NCBI GenBank assembly: GCA_030141605.1
Contig: JAQGDQ010000013.1
Span: 386,447 to 450,446, forward strand
Direction of reading: 5' to 3'
Length of the DNA stretch: 64,000 bases
Origin: Tubiluchus corallicola
Lineage: Eukaryota > Priapulida > Priapulimorpha > Priapulimorphida > Tubiluchidae
The notes beneath the pieces are model-generated. The model searched no databases, had not been told where the DNA came from, and saw nothing but the letters and a program-made list of their open reading frames with translations. Position numbers and translations under genes: made by a program. Below are positions 23,824 through 36,222 of this stretch, piece by piece. The first letter of the stretch is position 1, and the number at the start of each line of letters is the position of its first letter.

Positions 23824-26545
23824 ATTAGTAAAACAGACCTTTCCTAAAAGTAAAGAAAAATCATATAAATGGTGATTTACTTACTTCTGCCACCTTAACA
23901 TTTTATGAGTAGGCATGAGATTTATATACATTCAAAAAAACGTTGGTTTTTTCAAGTCATTGCTATGTACACACAGGGCTACTCAATTCATATGCTTGTG
24001 GCAAAACCAGGGTTTGACTTATTATCAAAAAATGGTTCTAAAATGAGCCACTGAACTAACAGAAGTACCTTAGCTTTAGAGCTGCTTCTGATTCTAATAA
24101 ATCCTTATTATATGAGGTAGTAGCCAGAATCACCATAAAGTAAATATCAATCATCTTATTATCTTTTCAAACTTTATGCTATGTTATCTAAACTTGTTTG
24201 AAGCTTACCTGTTTCAGCCATCACTTAAGCTTAAAGGACAAGAATAGGGGAACCAAAGTAGGTTTCAGAAAAATCGCCTTAAAAATTATATTACTTTACA
24301 GCAGTTTTGTGCAAATATTGCACTCGTGTTAAGAGGAATTTTTGCTTGTTTTCATTTTAAATTTCCCGCAATACTGTTCCGAAGTAGAGCAAGAGATATG
24401 ACGTGAAGTGGTGAAGTTGTATTTTGCTCGTGATTGGCCAAGACCATGTTCAGTAAGACATACTGTTTTCATTCGCACAACTATTCTCGTTTGTACCAAA
24501 CGATTTCTCATTCGCACAAGTGCATACCATCACAACCAGTTGCACACCACTGATGCATACAGTATAAAATGCATTAACCGTTATATCGTTACTGTGACTA
24601 TATGTGCAGGAAAATGGATAGAGGCCACAAAAGGTTGAATAATTAAATGAGTGTATTACATAACCCAGTTCTGGGTTCTTTACAAATCAGGCTACCATAA
24701 TTAACGCCATATCAAATGCAAACAATAATGAGATAGCTGCAAAGGTAAGTTAAACGTATTAATTAATTAATTATATTACTTTATTATTAGTAATAACTTT
24801 GAGAGGGTAGCTGACCCGTTCACCACTAATCAATAATTACTTTTGCACTTTGTAATATTATTGTATGTTGTACAGATTTATAAATCACTTAGTTATGTAT
24901 TTTGCTATTTTAAACATGGTGATAAACTAATGTAATGAACTTACTTACTTAAACGATGCTTTAAATTTACATATCACAAGTAAAAAACCGAAAATTTAAT
25001 AAAAATTGCAGACAAAATAAAAGTTTTTAAATTTATGCGTGTAATACTTTATTATAGTAATGAACTCGTAAAAAATATCAAATTTTCTAACTTTGAACAG
25101 GAAATCTGCTTTTTATTTTAAAGTCAAAAAACAAAAGTCAATAAACCTTCTCTTCACAACCTAGGGTTTGCTAGAACGTTCACGTCGATGATTTCTCGTA
25201 ATGACCCCTCGCGATGAATAATTCCTCCTGGAAATAGTGTTTGATGCTCAATTTTCTCTGAAACGAGTCGAAAATTGAAAGGAAGACACAGACAAAACAA
25301 AAGTTTTTGCATTTAACGTATAAGGTTCAGTTTTAATTTTTAAGTTTACTCAAACTCATTGTATCATGTACTGTAGTTTACCCTTACTTTATTATTAGCC
25401 TATACTATAGTATCAGCTTTGACTAACACAGGAAATAGAAACCCTGGCGTTACAGTATAATACTTCAGTCATACATTGTAAGCAGTTTACGTCTTAACCT
25501 TAACCTAAAAAGAATGGAAACTTTGGTAAAACCATGGCCTCATGTTTCATGAGTGTATTCATTTTACAGCAAATTTAAAATTCGCAGGAAACTTTATTTT
25601 TTGCCCTAAACAGCAGTTAGACATAGACATAGAACATTTATTTTCTCCATTTGTTTGACATGACAAGTTTTTTTAAATATTACTTAATTATAGTGGTGGA
25701 GCAGGGCAGGGAAGGACCATAGGGTCATCTAGTCTCCTGCCCTGTCTTATAATTAAATTAGTATATTAAAAGTAGAAGGTGAGACTGCGGATAACAAAAT
25801 TAAATAGGAAAAAATAATAATAATAAACAGTATAAATGAAAAACAAAGTATAAATGAAAACAGTATAAGTGAAAACAAAAAATAATAAAGTTAGATGACA
25901 CCAAAATCTAAACAAAACAATACAATTAATACAAGTAATTATGATTATTATATATATTTTCAAATAGGGGCCTTATTGACAGGAGATTTTGACTGTATGG
26001 AGAGATAAAATAAGTATCAGAAAAAAAGTGTAATATAGAAAATTTAAGAGAAAAAGTAAGTATAAGAAAGAGCAACAATTACTTAGGAGATGAGAAGAAA
26101 AAAAAAACACTTGATAGCTTGCTTATTAGTCTTACAAGTTATGTATTACAGGTATATTCATTTAGTAAGAATTTTGTGTATTTTTTGGAAGCAGAAAATA
26201 AGCTACCGCCAAAGGTATCTTTTGGCAACGAGTTCCATAATTTAACTCCTCGTGATTTTAAGCTATTGAAACCATGTCGGGTAAAAAATCTCTCCACAAA
26301 ATACTGTTGTTACAGTTAGTAGTCTACTTTCGTAAACATGAAAAGCCCATCATTGATAATGAATTAAATTTTGATACACAACGTTTAAATAGTCTACAGC
26401 CCTGTTGTTGAGTGCTGGATTCTGGTATTGTCTGAGATCTTTTTGTTACTAACACTGTTTTTGTGCAAGTGGATCACTAGTACCTAAATAGAAACTGATA
26501 ATTTATAGCAAATATATAGCTGTGACTAGTAATTTTCATTTTTAG
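23824..26545. other. Intergenic, between METTL2-like and morgue start
   Basis: Head-to-head interval that should contain both promoters; no specific element was recognised. It contains a LINE 3' UTR on the minus strand (25618-25760). Confidence 0.5.
25618..25760 (-). mobile_element. LINE 3' UTR with (ATGTCT)n-like tail
   Basis: Read on the minus strand: GACTAGATGACCCTATGGTC, then CTTCCCTGCCCTGCTC, then AATAAATGTTCTATG and a short ATGTCT tail. A related 3' end lies on the plus strand at 60580-60712 (GGTGACCGTATAGTC, CACCTCTGCTC, AATAAATTACTATTAC). The conserved stem-like block and microsatellite end suggest one LINE family. Confidence 0.6.
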
Positions 26546-26562
26546 GATCTAAGATTGCAAAT

Positions 26563-29500
26563 ATGATCTGGGATAAAGAATACGAAGATTTCTTGTATTA
26601 CAAGGTAACAACTATAGCATACACGGTATTACTACATTTAACTGCGTGCACATCAACGGATTTTAGAGCTGTATTTTAAAAACATTTTCCAGCAACATGT
26701 AATACGCCTTTCACACTTTTGTTGTGCGCAACACAGTTGCTGCAGGTCAAAGGTTAAGTGTACCATGGCAACACACCTTGAATACAACCATCGTGACGTG
26801 TGTAAAGCAAAGCCATCTGTCACGTCAGTTCAGTAACTTCAGTTTTCTTTACTTAATGATGCATTAGTCTGTGCATAAGGTAATCTAATAGCAGGATTTT
26901 GCCTAGAAACAAGAAAAATGAACTAGGTAAGGTTCTCGCTAGCTGTTAAAACTGTTACTATTACAGTTGCTTGGGCTGCGAGGCATTGTCAAGTGCACAT
27001 GAGTGCGTTGTCTGGTACGTTTAACCTTTGACCTTTTCACAATCATCATCAATCGCTGAAACTATGGAAAGGCTTATTGCTTTATAAAAGATTTAGTTAT
27101 CTTAACTGATTAGTATTATTTGTTGCATATTTTGTAGATGGACACGTGTAATTTATGTTGTACCCTTTATTACAGAATGATGCTTGTATGATGTGTGAAG
27201 GTTTTTATGGTCCTAATTTTGGGCAGCCTGTCTGTGGAACCTGTCATGCTTTTCTTTATCCTGAAGACATAAATGCTCCAGAAGACGCTCTTTTGTTTGC
27301 TGAGGTGACTTACTTTTGTGCAGACGACTGGTGCACTAACCATTTTACAAACAAACGGCATTCTTGCATGTCTCATTCGTTTATGTCCTCGCTTAACGAC
27401 TCCCCGCTTAGCGATGTTTCGTTTTAACGACCCTGAGCATTCAACACCTTTTCTTCACTTATTGACGCACCATTTCATTTTAACGACAAATTTTTTTGCT
27501 TTGCACAACGCCAATTTTTATTTTATGAACAACTTTTTTACTTAATTTGGTGTCTTGAGACAGTACATATTGCATTATTCTGTTCTGAAATGCACTAGTA
27601 ACATAAACACTGCAATTATTATATAAGCAAATACGTTTTTGTTTCCCCGACTGACCGCTAATGGTAGCCATTCGTATACGCAAGACCTGGGAACAAATCT
27701 TATGTGAAAGAATTTTGCCTGCTACCTGTTGTTATAACAACCAGACTAGTGCGTACTAAGTTTCCAGATAAAATTGCCCCAGGGCTTGGCTTTGTTACTC
27801 TGCTGCAGTGTTTATTGTTTAACTGCTGCCTAGACTTAAAGTCAACTAAAGAGAAACTGCTAGCTAGGTAAGTAAGACATATAGGTGATTCCAAGTAAGC
27901 AAAAAGAAATTGATCAGTAGAAAAATTGAGTAAAACTCATAAAACGTTTAATTTATATGATTTAAGCAGCTTTGATTTTTATTTCTGGAATGTGTCCCAA
28001 TTCTTTTACATTACTTTCTATGGAAGTCTTGGCTTCGTTTCACTTAACGGCGCACGTTTCCTTTTAGTGACAATTTTTTTACTTTGTTCAAGGTCACTTT
28101 TTATTTGATCAACAAATTTCCCCCCCCCCCCATATTTCAAGCTTTAAAGCTGTACATACTAAATTATTCTATTCGAAAAATGCTCTAGTATTGTAAAACA
28201 GTACAATTATTATATGTTTTTGCTTCCCGACTGACTACTAATATGCTAGCCATTTGAGTGAGATCTATTTGGGATTAGGCGCCTCCAGGTACCTCACCTG
28301 AGTGCAAACTTTATGTGAAAGAATTTTGTCCACAACCTGTTCCTATACCAACAAAACTGAGTTCCATCGCTCAAGTTTCACTATGTAGTATTTTTGCGCT
28401 GAGTGTGTGGGGCTTAAAATTTGCGGGAAAGAAAGAGCTAACTGGATATTGGTAGGAAGGATTATTGGTTTCAAGCAAGTAGAAAGTAATTAATCAGCAG
28501 AAATGAATAAAACTCATAAAACATTTAAATTATATGTTTAAAGTAGCATTGACTTATGCTTCTTGAACGTATCTCAGCTCTTTTTACATTGCTTTCTGTC
28601 GAAGTCTTGGCTTCATTTAATGATGTTTCGCTTAACTGTTGGAACGCATTTGCATCGTTAAGTGAGGACTTACTGTATTTGCACAGCTGCTTGCAAAACT
28701 TAGTATACTTCAATTTTTTGTAGAAAACAGAATCTGGTGATTCCGGAACAGAAGAACCATCAGATTTTGCAGACTGTAAGGATGAAGAGAATTACATGGT
28801 TCAGATCTTGACTCCAAAACCGGATAAGCTGGCAGAGAGAATCACCGCTCTTACCTGTCCGAGAGAGAAAGACAACGTACCCGACGGTTTGATTGAAGCT
28901 CTACCACCTGAAGGTGAGGCACTGATGTCACTCTTTGAGGTTATTTATCATTTTGGTCGTTTTGAAAGTGTTGTTGCTGTTCTTCTTTTATTTGTGTATT
29001 AGTTTTTGTACTAGTAACTTAGGCCAGCCATAAAAAATTTGTTTTTGTTTTACCTCATGGGCTCAAAAGATGTCAGTAGGGAGAAAGGAAAAAAATTTTT
29101 AAAGCTTTGCGAATCTTTAAAGCTGAATCTTGGAATATTTGAAATTGGTTGAAATCAAAGTTGTTTATTTCCCACTGCTGAGCTGTACTGTTTTAAATTT
29201 TTTCAACGCACATTTTTCACGCTTTGTTTTTTAGTTTCACATTACTAAATTATCATATAATTATTGATTATTGTATAGTCTCTTTTTTGTTTATGAACGC
29301 ACATATGCTCTGATAATTATGGTATAAGCGGCAACACTACTCGGCTATTAATACACAAATTTTGTGGAAAATTCGATACTTTTTAGCTCCAATACAATGA
29401 ACATCATACAATATGGCAACCCTGGCCTAGAGTTAGCTGTAGAAAAATATGGCTGCTTCCTGCATTCCCTGAAAGAACGAAGTGATAATAATTTTTGCAT

Positions 29501-32237
29501 TTTACATTTTAAGTTACAAAAATTACGTTTTTATATGACTGCGTCAAGTTAAGTATATCAATATACAAAAAACTAATTATAAAATTCTCAGCCGGGTGTG
29601 CGATAAAAAATATTATCCGAGCGATTAGACGGAAACAGAAGTATTTTTATTGTCCACCTTCTGCTAGCAGGTTTGTATCCAGCAGCTGAGATCACTACAC
29701 AGCCATGTAAATTTAGCTACTAGTACAGTCATTTATATTTCATTACACTTTATCACAAAATGGAATCACACTTCCTAATAGTGTCAACACAAGTAATTTA
29801 ACTGAAAGATTTTCTTTAAAACAGTACTCCTAGTGGTTTTCTCATTTTTGGATGACATCTCGTTGTGGAGTGTTTCAAATGTTTGCAAACGATGGTGTCA
29901 GATTCTACAGTCACATGTAAACTGGGACAGATACACTAGGAATAGATGGCCTCTATTCAAACCTTTCTACAGAGTCAAATGTTGGAGACTGCTATATAGC
30001 AACTTGTAAGTACCACGTACAAGAAGTCGTCGCTTAATGACGCTAATGCGCGTTCCAGTAAAACAAGACATTAAGTGAAACGGCGTTTTCAACGAAACCA
30101 AAACTTCCATAGGAAGTAATGTAAACATAATGAGATACGTTCCAGAACCAAAAATCAATGCATTATTTCTCTTTAAATCATATAAATTAAACATTTTATG
30201 AGTTTTATTCATATTTCTACTGATTAATTTCTTTCTGTTTGCTTGAAACCACCTATCTTTCTAGCTAGACTTGCTAGTGATTTCTCCTCCCATTTAAACA
30301 CTGCGTGCTACATTCTACGTAGTGATAGCCAAGCTCTGCTTGGAGCGACTTTGAGACAATTTCATGTAGTACTAATCTGGTTGTTATAGCAACAGGTTAG
30401 AGACAAAATTCCTTGGCATGAAGTTTAAACTCAGGTGTCGCTTGATACAAATGGGTAGAATTTAGCATGTAGTCAGTCAGGAAGTAAAAACATTATAATA
30501 ATTGCACTATTTAGACTACAAATGCAATTTTAGAACAGAATAAAACGGTATGTACCGTTTTAATTCTTCAAATTAGGTAAAAAAGTTGTTGATAAAATAA
30601 AAAATGGCTGTGAGCAGGTGAAAGGGTGTCAAATGTTCAGCATCGTTAAAACGAAAACGTTGGCGAGCCGTTAAGCGAGGACTTACTGTATTTGTTGTAT
30701 TAGCATGACATGTTTAAACCTGTTTACTTTCATCTGTAATCTATTTTGAATTTTCACTAGCAGCAAAAATGTGAAAAAAGAAAATTTGTTAGTTTTTTCA
30801 TAGTAGCAATACCTTGAGTAATGATTTTTGTTGGGAAAGTTAATGCAGATTGTTTTTTGTATTGATCCTGTCATTTTTCTTTATTTATTTTAGGTTAGAA
30901 AGTGCTTCTTGCATATTGTGCTTATCTCAGATGTCAGAGCAGGTAAACATGATTTTCGTCTTAAACTGGTCCGTCACTAACTGTTGTCGAAATACTAGCT
31001 TTTATCTTTTACAGCCTAGTAAAAGTTATCATTTTGTCTTACGGAAAATGCTCAAATATGTTTCCAAAAGGTTTGACAACTGAGCAAACAGCCAGTCAAT
31101 CTATGACCTTGACAACTTTTAGTTCTTCGCCACACTTTCATCAATCACATCACAGATCAGATCAAATAATCATTATAATAATATTGCTACTTTGCGTCAT
31201 ATTATCGTTTTATGCACTGTGCTTTTCTTCCTGTAGAAAGGTGATAAATAAAGATATTTATGTTTGGGAATGTCGTCTAATTTTAGCCTTTAGTAGAGGA
31301 CAGTAAATGGAGGAACAACAGGTTAAAGAATGAAAAGAAGAATCTTCAGACAGACCCACCTGAAGGAATCAGCGCTAGACCATTAGATAATTCTTGTTCT
31401 CATTGGCAAGCAAGTATTCTTGGACCTCGTGATAGTCCATATGAGGGGGGAAAATTTTATCTTTACCTGCAAATACCTCATAGGTAAGATAATTTAGTCA
31501 AGTCAAAGCACGTAAAAAACATTTGTATTTAAAGACAATACAATTTTCTTAAAACTTTTACACATTAAAAAGTTAAAATCATGCCACAAACGTTTCGACA
31601 AGCTGCTGCTGTCATCATCAATGGTGAATTTACAAACATACTGTAAGGCCTACTTTCTTACTAGTTAAAATAAGGTCATCTTTAGGCAACAAATTTATAA
31701 AAGAATAATGAGACGTGTGTCTTTCATTCCATTTGTCAAATGACTCATTTGTGAAGTATTAATAATTGGTTGAATCTCAATAACAATCAGTTTAAATGAA
31801 AAATAGATGTATATCAATCACTTTTTGGTCTGAACAAAACTGAGTGTTTGTGTTCTTATCTCTGTCTGTTAAGGTTTGCTGGGTATTGCATATGTATCAC
31901 TGCTTTTCATTTATACTGCATTATTCCATATTGCAGTTATCCAATGCGACCACCAGTTGTCCGTTTTATAACAAAGATTTATCATCCAAACGTCAGCAGA
32001 CACGGTGACATCGGGATTGACTCCATACATCATAACTGGTCATTGGCTCTTACTATATCTAAAGTTCTGATTAGCATTCAGTCTTTGCTAACAGATGCAT
32101 TTACTCATGTGTGCATGGAACCCAAGGTGGGTGAGCAGTATCGAGAGAATAGACAGGAGTTTGAAGAGATAGCTAAACGTTGGACATGGAAGTATGCCAT
32201 GCACGATATGTTGGACATGGAAGTATGCCATTCATGA
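26563..32237 (+). CDS. morgue: Morgue: zinc finger / F-box / E2-variant ubiquitination protein
   Basis: Eight exons: 26563-26604 (acceptor at 26545), 27176-27304, 28724-28913, 29834-30005, 30894-30942, 31015-31070, 31304-31483 and 31937-32237. All phases join, giving 372 residues. A C4 zinc finger uses C18-x2-C21 and C34-x2-C37 (CMMC, CGTC). An F-box runs from about 117 (ALPPEVVFSFLDD, then VSNVCKRW). A ubiquitin-conjugating fold runs from about 217 (DPPEGISARP, YEGGKFYL, YPMRPP, YHPNV). At the catalytic position the motif is GDIGIDSI: Gly299 replaces the active-site Cys while HPN is kept. This architecture is unique to Drosophila Morgue and its orthologues, which act with SCF-type ligases and promote cell death through the IAP protein DIAP1. 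The codon frame is open back to the first acceptor, so an upstream exon and an earlier start are possible. The E2 fold ends RWTWKYAM, and the remaining residues are encoded by minisatellite units. Confidence 0.93.
26699..27082 (-). mobile_element. MITE B (TAAGGCTTTTC ends), inverted copy
   Basis: Inverted relative to copies at 37308-37694 and 48596-49054. The ends read AATACGCCTTTCACA and TATGGAAAGGCTTATT. It lies in morgue intron 1. Confidence 0.7.
27379..28675 (-). mobile_element. Two tandem Tigger/pogo-like MITE copies
   Basis: The outer right end is AAGTGAGGACTTACTG followed by TA; the outer left end is a decayed TTATGTCCTCGCTTAACG. The internal sequence occurs twice: for example, GTTTCCCCGACTGACCGCTAAT is matched by GCTTCCCGACTGACTACTAAT, and the AAAACTCATAAAACGTTTAA and GGAAGTCTTGGCTTC blocks also recur. 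The structure is therefore a head-to-tail fusion joined near 28045, in morgue intron 2. Confidence 0.75.
29025..29345 (+). repeat. Interspersed repeat D, copy 1
   Basis: Shares TTACCTCATG, GTTGAAATCAAAGTT, TTTTAAATTTTTTCAA and GGCAACACTACT with 60787-61122. It lies in morgue intron 3. Confidence 0.75.
30020..30688 (+). mobile_element. Tigger/pogo-like MITE
   Basis: The left end CAAGAAGTCGTCGCTTAATG and right end TTAAGCGAGGACTTACTG are inverted repeats flanked by TA on both sides. It begins only 14 bp after the F-box exon donor of morgue (intron 4). Confidence 0.8.
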
Positions 32238-32655
32238 TATGTTGGACATGGAAGTATGCCATGCATGATACGTTGGGCATGGATGTATGCCATGCTTGAT
32301 ATGTTGGACATGGAAGTATGCCATTCATGATATGTTAGACATGGAAATATGCCATTCATGATACGTTGGACATGGAAGTATGCCATGCAGGCTGGATATG
32401 TTGGACATGGAAGTATGCCATTCATGATACATTGGACATGGAAGTATGCCATGCAGGCTGGATATGTTGGACATGGAAGTATGTCGTGCATGATATGATG
32501 CACATGCAAGTATGCCATGCATGATACGTTCAACATGGAAGTATGTCGTGCATGATATGATGCACAAGGAAGTATGCCATGTACGATTTGTTGGACATGG
32601 AAGTATGACATGCATATGGTATGTTGCATATGGAAGTATTAGTATTCCACACATG
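32170..32655 (+). repeat. 31-bp minisatellite at the 3' end of morgue
   Basis: About 14-15 imperfect units of GTTGGACATGGAAGTATGCC plus ATGCATGATAT, starting inside the last morgue exon. The first unit encodes the conserved E2 terminus (RWTWKYAM) and the second shifts frame to reach the stop. Minus-strand open frames over it are repeat artefacts. Confidence 0.9.
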
Positions 32656-34950
32656 ATACGTTGGCACCTACTTCGTTATGATCCTCATTAAAAGCTCAGC
32701 AAAGAAACAATGGAATTGAAAGACTTTTTTCCGTTAGGCATGTGATGTGCAATTTGATTTAGAATGTAAAGTAAAATGAATGAAAGCGAATTAATGATTT
32801 TATTATAAAATTTGAGCCAGGACCGCGGCTGTACTGACATTGGTAGACACTGACAGCTAATATGACAGAGATATATGTAATTGGTTTTGATAAAAATGAA
32901 ACTGATGCGTATTTTAAGGGAGAAGGCCTTCGAGTTTTGCAGTCAGTTGTTAGTATGCATTATGCCATATGTGAAATACAGTCATGCTTTATTTATTAAA
33001 AGTGCTTATAGTAAATGTCACATGTTTTATTATTACTGGTGGAAATCTCTATTTACAGTATTACTTATTCATATAACGAAAGGTGTGACAATATTGTCTA
33101 AAATAGTTGTGTTGTTTATTAACAAAAGGTACAATACATTGCTTTCTTAAATATTTTCATTTTCCTTTCTTTTTAAAGCTTTAGTAATGTTTATGTTGTT
33201 AGCGTTAAACCATTCAGTATTTCATTGAGGTGGGACCAGACTCTTGCTCATTGCTTAGTATAATCTTAGGTGAGATGCTGAACTAGCTGAGGTGTCTTTG
33301 CCCGGTTCATTCACATATACATCCCCCCTCAGTGACAGTACGACATACTCTGGGACAGTTTGACAGATGAAACTTCTGGTTTAGTTTATCCAGTAGTCAC
33401 CCCTCTATTTACTAACCAAGTTTGCTCAATTTTTGTTACCAAGCACACCCTCACCTATTCCTATTGTTCACTTTAAAAAAACCGGGAAAATAATAAATAC
33501 ACGTACTTTAGCTAGTTATAATGTCTACACGAATGTATTGAGGAATATGTGCTGAAAACCAAGGCTTCCAACTGTCCACCAGAAAAAACTCCCAGAAAAG
33601 TATGTCAAGAATGTTCATGATATTAAATAGATACAATTATGGGAAGCAGTATATCATAATGAAATCAAGATGATTTAGTAAAATAGACTTTCGTTAACCT
33701 CACCATCATGATTGTTTGATCAGTCAGTGGAGATCTATAATGCTTACTGGCTCTGTCCTATAGTTTCTAACAATTTCAAGATTCAACATTAATTTTTGAT
33801 TATTTCACTTATTCCATTCCTGAATGTTGACCAGTTAACAATGCAAATTACGACTTCAAGCAAGGTTTAGAGGTTAAAATGTAAAACTGTAAAAAATACA
33901 ACACACAAAACATATATGATAGAACACATATTTTTGCAATAATCGCTTATTATTTACACCTTGTGAGATTACAAAAAGTTGCAAGTATTTAATGCCAAAT
34001 AAGATCTGAAAGATAAAATGCAGTGCTCCAGGACTACAAAGCACGTAATGTGTTATTGAATACTAGTTTTATTGATACCTGATATGTATTTATTTATTTT
34101 AGCCATGACAAAAAGATTTAGGAAGCCTATGAATGAGGACAGTGTTTGGTAATTGCATGGTAACTCGAAAATTGTAAATTGCACTGGCCACCCAAAGTTA
34201 TTGTCAGTTTGCATTGTGGCTTACCCGTTCGAATGATCTATAAGACAAAAGTGTTAAAAGTGTCTCGGCATTTCTAAAGTAGAGCTTACGCATTTGGCAG
34301 GGCTGCTAGCTAATAATATAATTCCAGTCGTTAGAAATGCGCAAAATATATAATCTGCAATTATATTTATCCTTATTGGTTGATCTCCCGTATTGCTTAC
34401 TCTTGTGCCGCAAAAATATCATTGAACTTTTTATTTTTTAAATAAACTTTTATAATGTGCTGCAAATTTAGATAAGACTCGTGCACAAAATACTGCTTAG
34501 TTACACGCCTCTGTGTGCCAGAGATTTTATAGGCATAGTGAATAGTTTAGAACAAGTTTATTATATAATTATTATTTTATTCTTTGCTTTATTAAGTTAA
34601 AGGTTGTTCAAGCTAATAACTTTATCAATTTCTATGCAGCTTGCCAAATTTTCCGTAATTGATAAGTTTAGGAAACCGTGAGACAGGGATAAGTTTAATA
34701 GTTCATACTATAGTATAGTTGGTATTTCACTTTTATATTATTACAAACACAAAACAAATCTCCATCTACAGATTTTCAATTGCTTGAAAAGTTTAATCTT
34801 ACCTTTCAAAGTTATATGGAGCTTAGTTGCAATGTCTTCTATTGATAATCTTGCAACAGTTGATGAGATTAATGATCTCTTATTCTGAAGCTGATACTGT
34901 AGAAATATCAGCATCCTCAGCTATATGTATTGATTTCTTGTTTTTTCCAG
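32656..34950. other. Intergenic, no gene recognised
   Basis: AT-rich sequence downstream of morgue. No exon, transposon end or tandem array was recognised in it. Confidence 0.5.
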
Positions 34951-35063
34951 GGTATGCTTTAAGAGTGGAGTGCTACAGTGACCAAACTATTTACGCATAC
35001 TCAAGAATTGGACGCACATCAGTTTTGTACAGCGGAATGATCACATGGGCTTTCCTGGAAATG
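34951..35063 (+). other. Candidate orphan exon of unknown family
   Basis: Flanked by a good acceptor (TTTTTTCCAG) and a possible donor (GTACAG). The open frame reads YALRVECYSDQTIYAYSRIG, then RTSVLYSGMITWAFLEM (37 codons plus two leading bases). I do not recognise the family, and no neighbouring exon joins it in phase. It could be a chance open stretch or an exon of a gene whose other exons I missed. Confidence 0.3.
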
Positions 35064-36222
35064 GTACAGTGTTTAATGCTAGTTGATTAGCTGGTATTTT
35101 GAACTGTATGACTGCAGATATAAACAGTTCACTTGTGACAGAGTTATAACTACATTTTAAGGTCATGTTTAATGAATTAGTCATATGCTAGCAGTCTGTA
35201 TTGATGGCAGTGTATTCTTTGCATAATTGTTTTTGTGTGAGTGTTAATTACAGTTCAGATAATAAGTGCCTGTGGCTCCACCTGTCAGAGGACAAGAAAG
35301 CGACCATTCAATATGCTGGTATTCCATTATAATTTTATTCTTTCGTATCACGTGAAAATAAAGTTAATTTAGATTTAAGAATAAGGAAAATTAAGTTTGA
35401 TACATTTCATGATTTGTGTCATGAGAGGTGAACTTCCTGGATATATGGATTAACAACACATTTTTGTGATTTTGAAAAAGAATGTTTAAACCTTGAATGC
35501 TCTCACCTTGCAATGATTGTGATAGCAATAAGATGTAGTACCTTCATTTTAAAATTGCGCGCCTGTTCTGCAAGCGTAATTGAGGAGCTTCTAAAATCTA
35601 ATGACAATATAATTATTTTAATCACGTCTATTCGACTTAGTTTGAGAGGTGAATGCTGTGACATGTTTGTTCGGCATGTAAAGAACGTATTTCGTACAGC
35701 ATCTGTCCATCAAAGATCTAATAAAACTTCCAAGTTACTGAATGTTGTATTTTGATGTCCACTAAATAAGTTTATTAAATGCGTGTTTTGATGTGAGTAT
35801 GGCTACAAATTTGCTATCATCATTTTTAACGGTAATATGAACTGGGTCTTCATATGTCATTCATGAACAACAGTAAACAAAATTGGTCGTAAAATAGACT
35901 TGAACACCAAATGGAAACTGAAATCACTTTAAGTGAATACCACACCTTATAAGTATGAGTACCCTAATATTCATTGAACACAATTTGAAACATTTGAAAA
36001 AAAGCAGACACCTTTTCTAACAAATCAGTGGATTTCCTGTGTCTAATGAGTTTTGTGAAAGTATGTGACATTTACAATACTATCGAGCACTTTTGCAGAA
36101 TCAAAGCAGTATTAGATTTTTATGTCTATCTAGACTACTTCTCTTGGTTATTGCTTGATTTGCTTTTATAATTTTTTTTAGTTTTGTCATGAGATCAGAG
36201 AAACAACAGCGTCTTCATCATC

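Noticed and set aside
25155-25275. Minus-strand open stretch (EKIEHQTLFPGGIIHREGSL...) with an acceptor-like TTTCAG
   Set aside because: The donor is weak, no family is recognised and no neighbouring exon matches.
31034-31306. ORF with a hydrophobic run (IIIIIILLLCVILSFYALCF) suggesting a membrane segment
   Set aside because: It lies in a different frame from the morgue exons around it. The 31015-31070 exon joins both neighbours in phase without it, so this is intron.
32105-32654. Minus-strand 174- and 109-residue ORFs
   Set aside because: Antisense readings of the morgue minisatellite.
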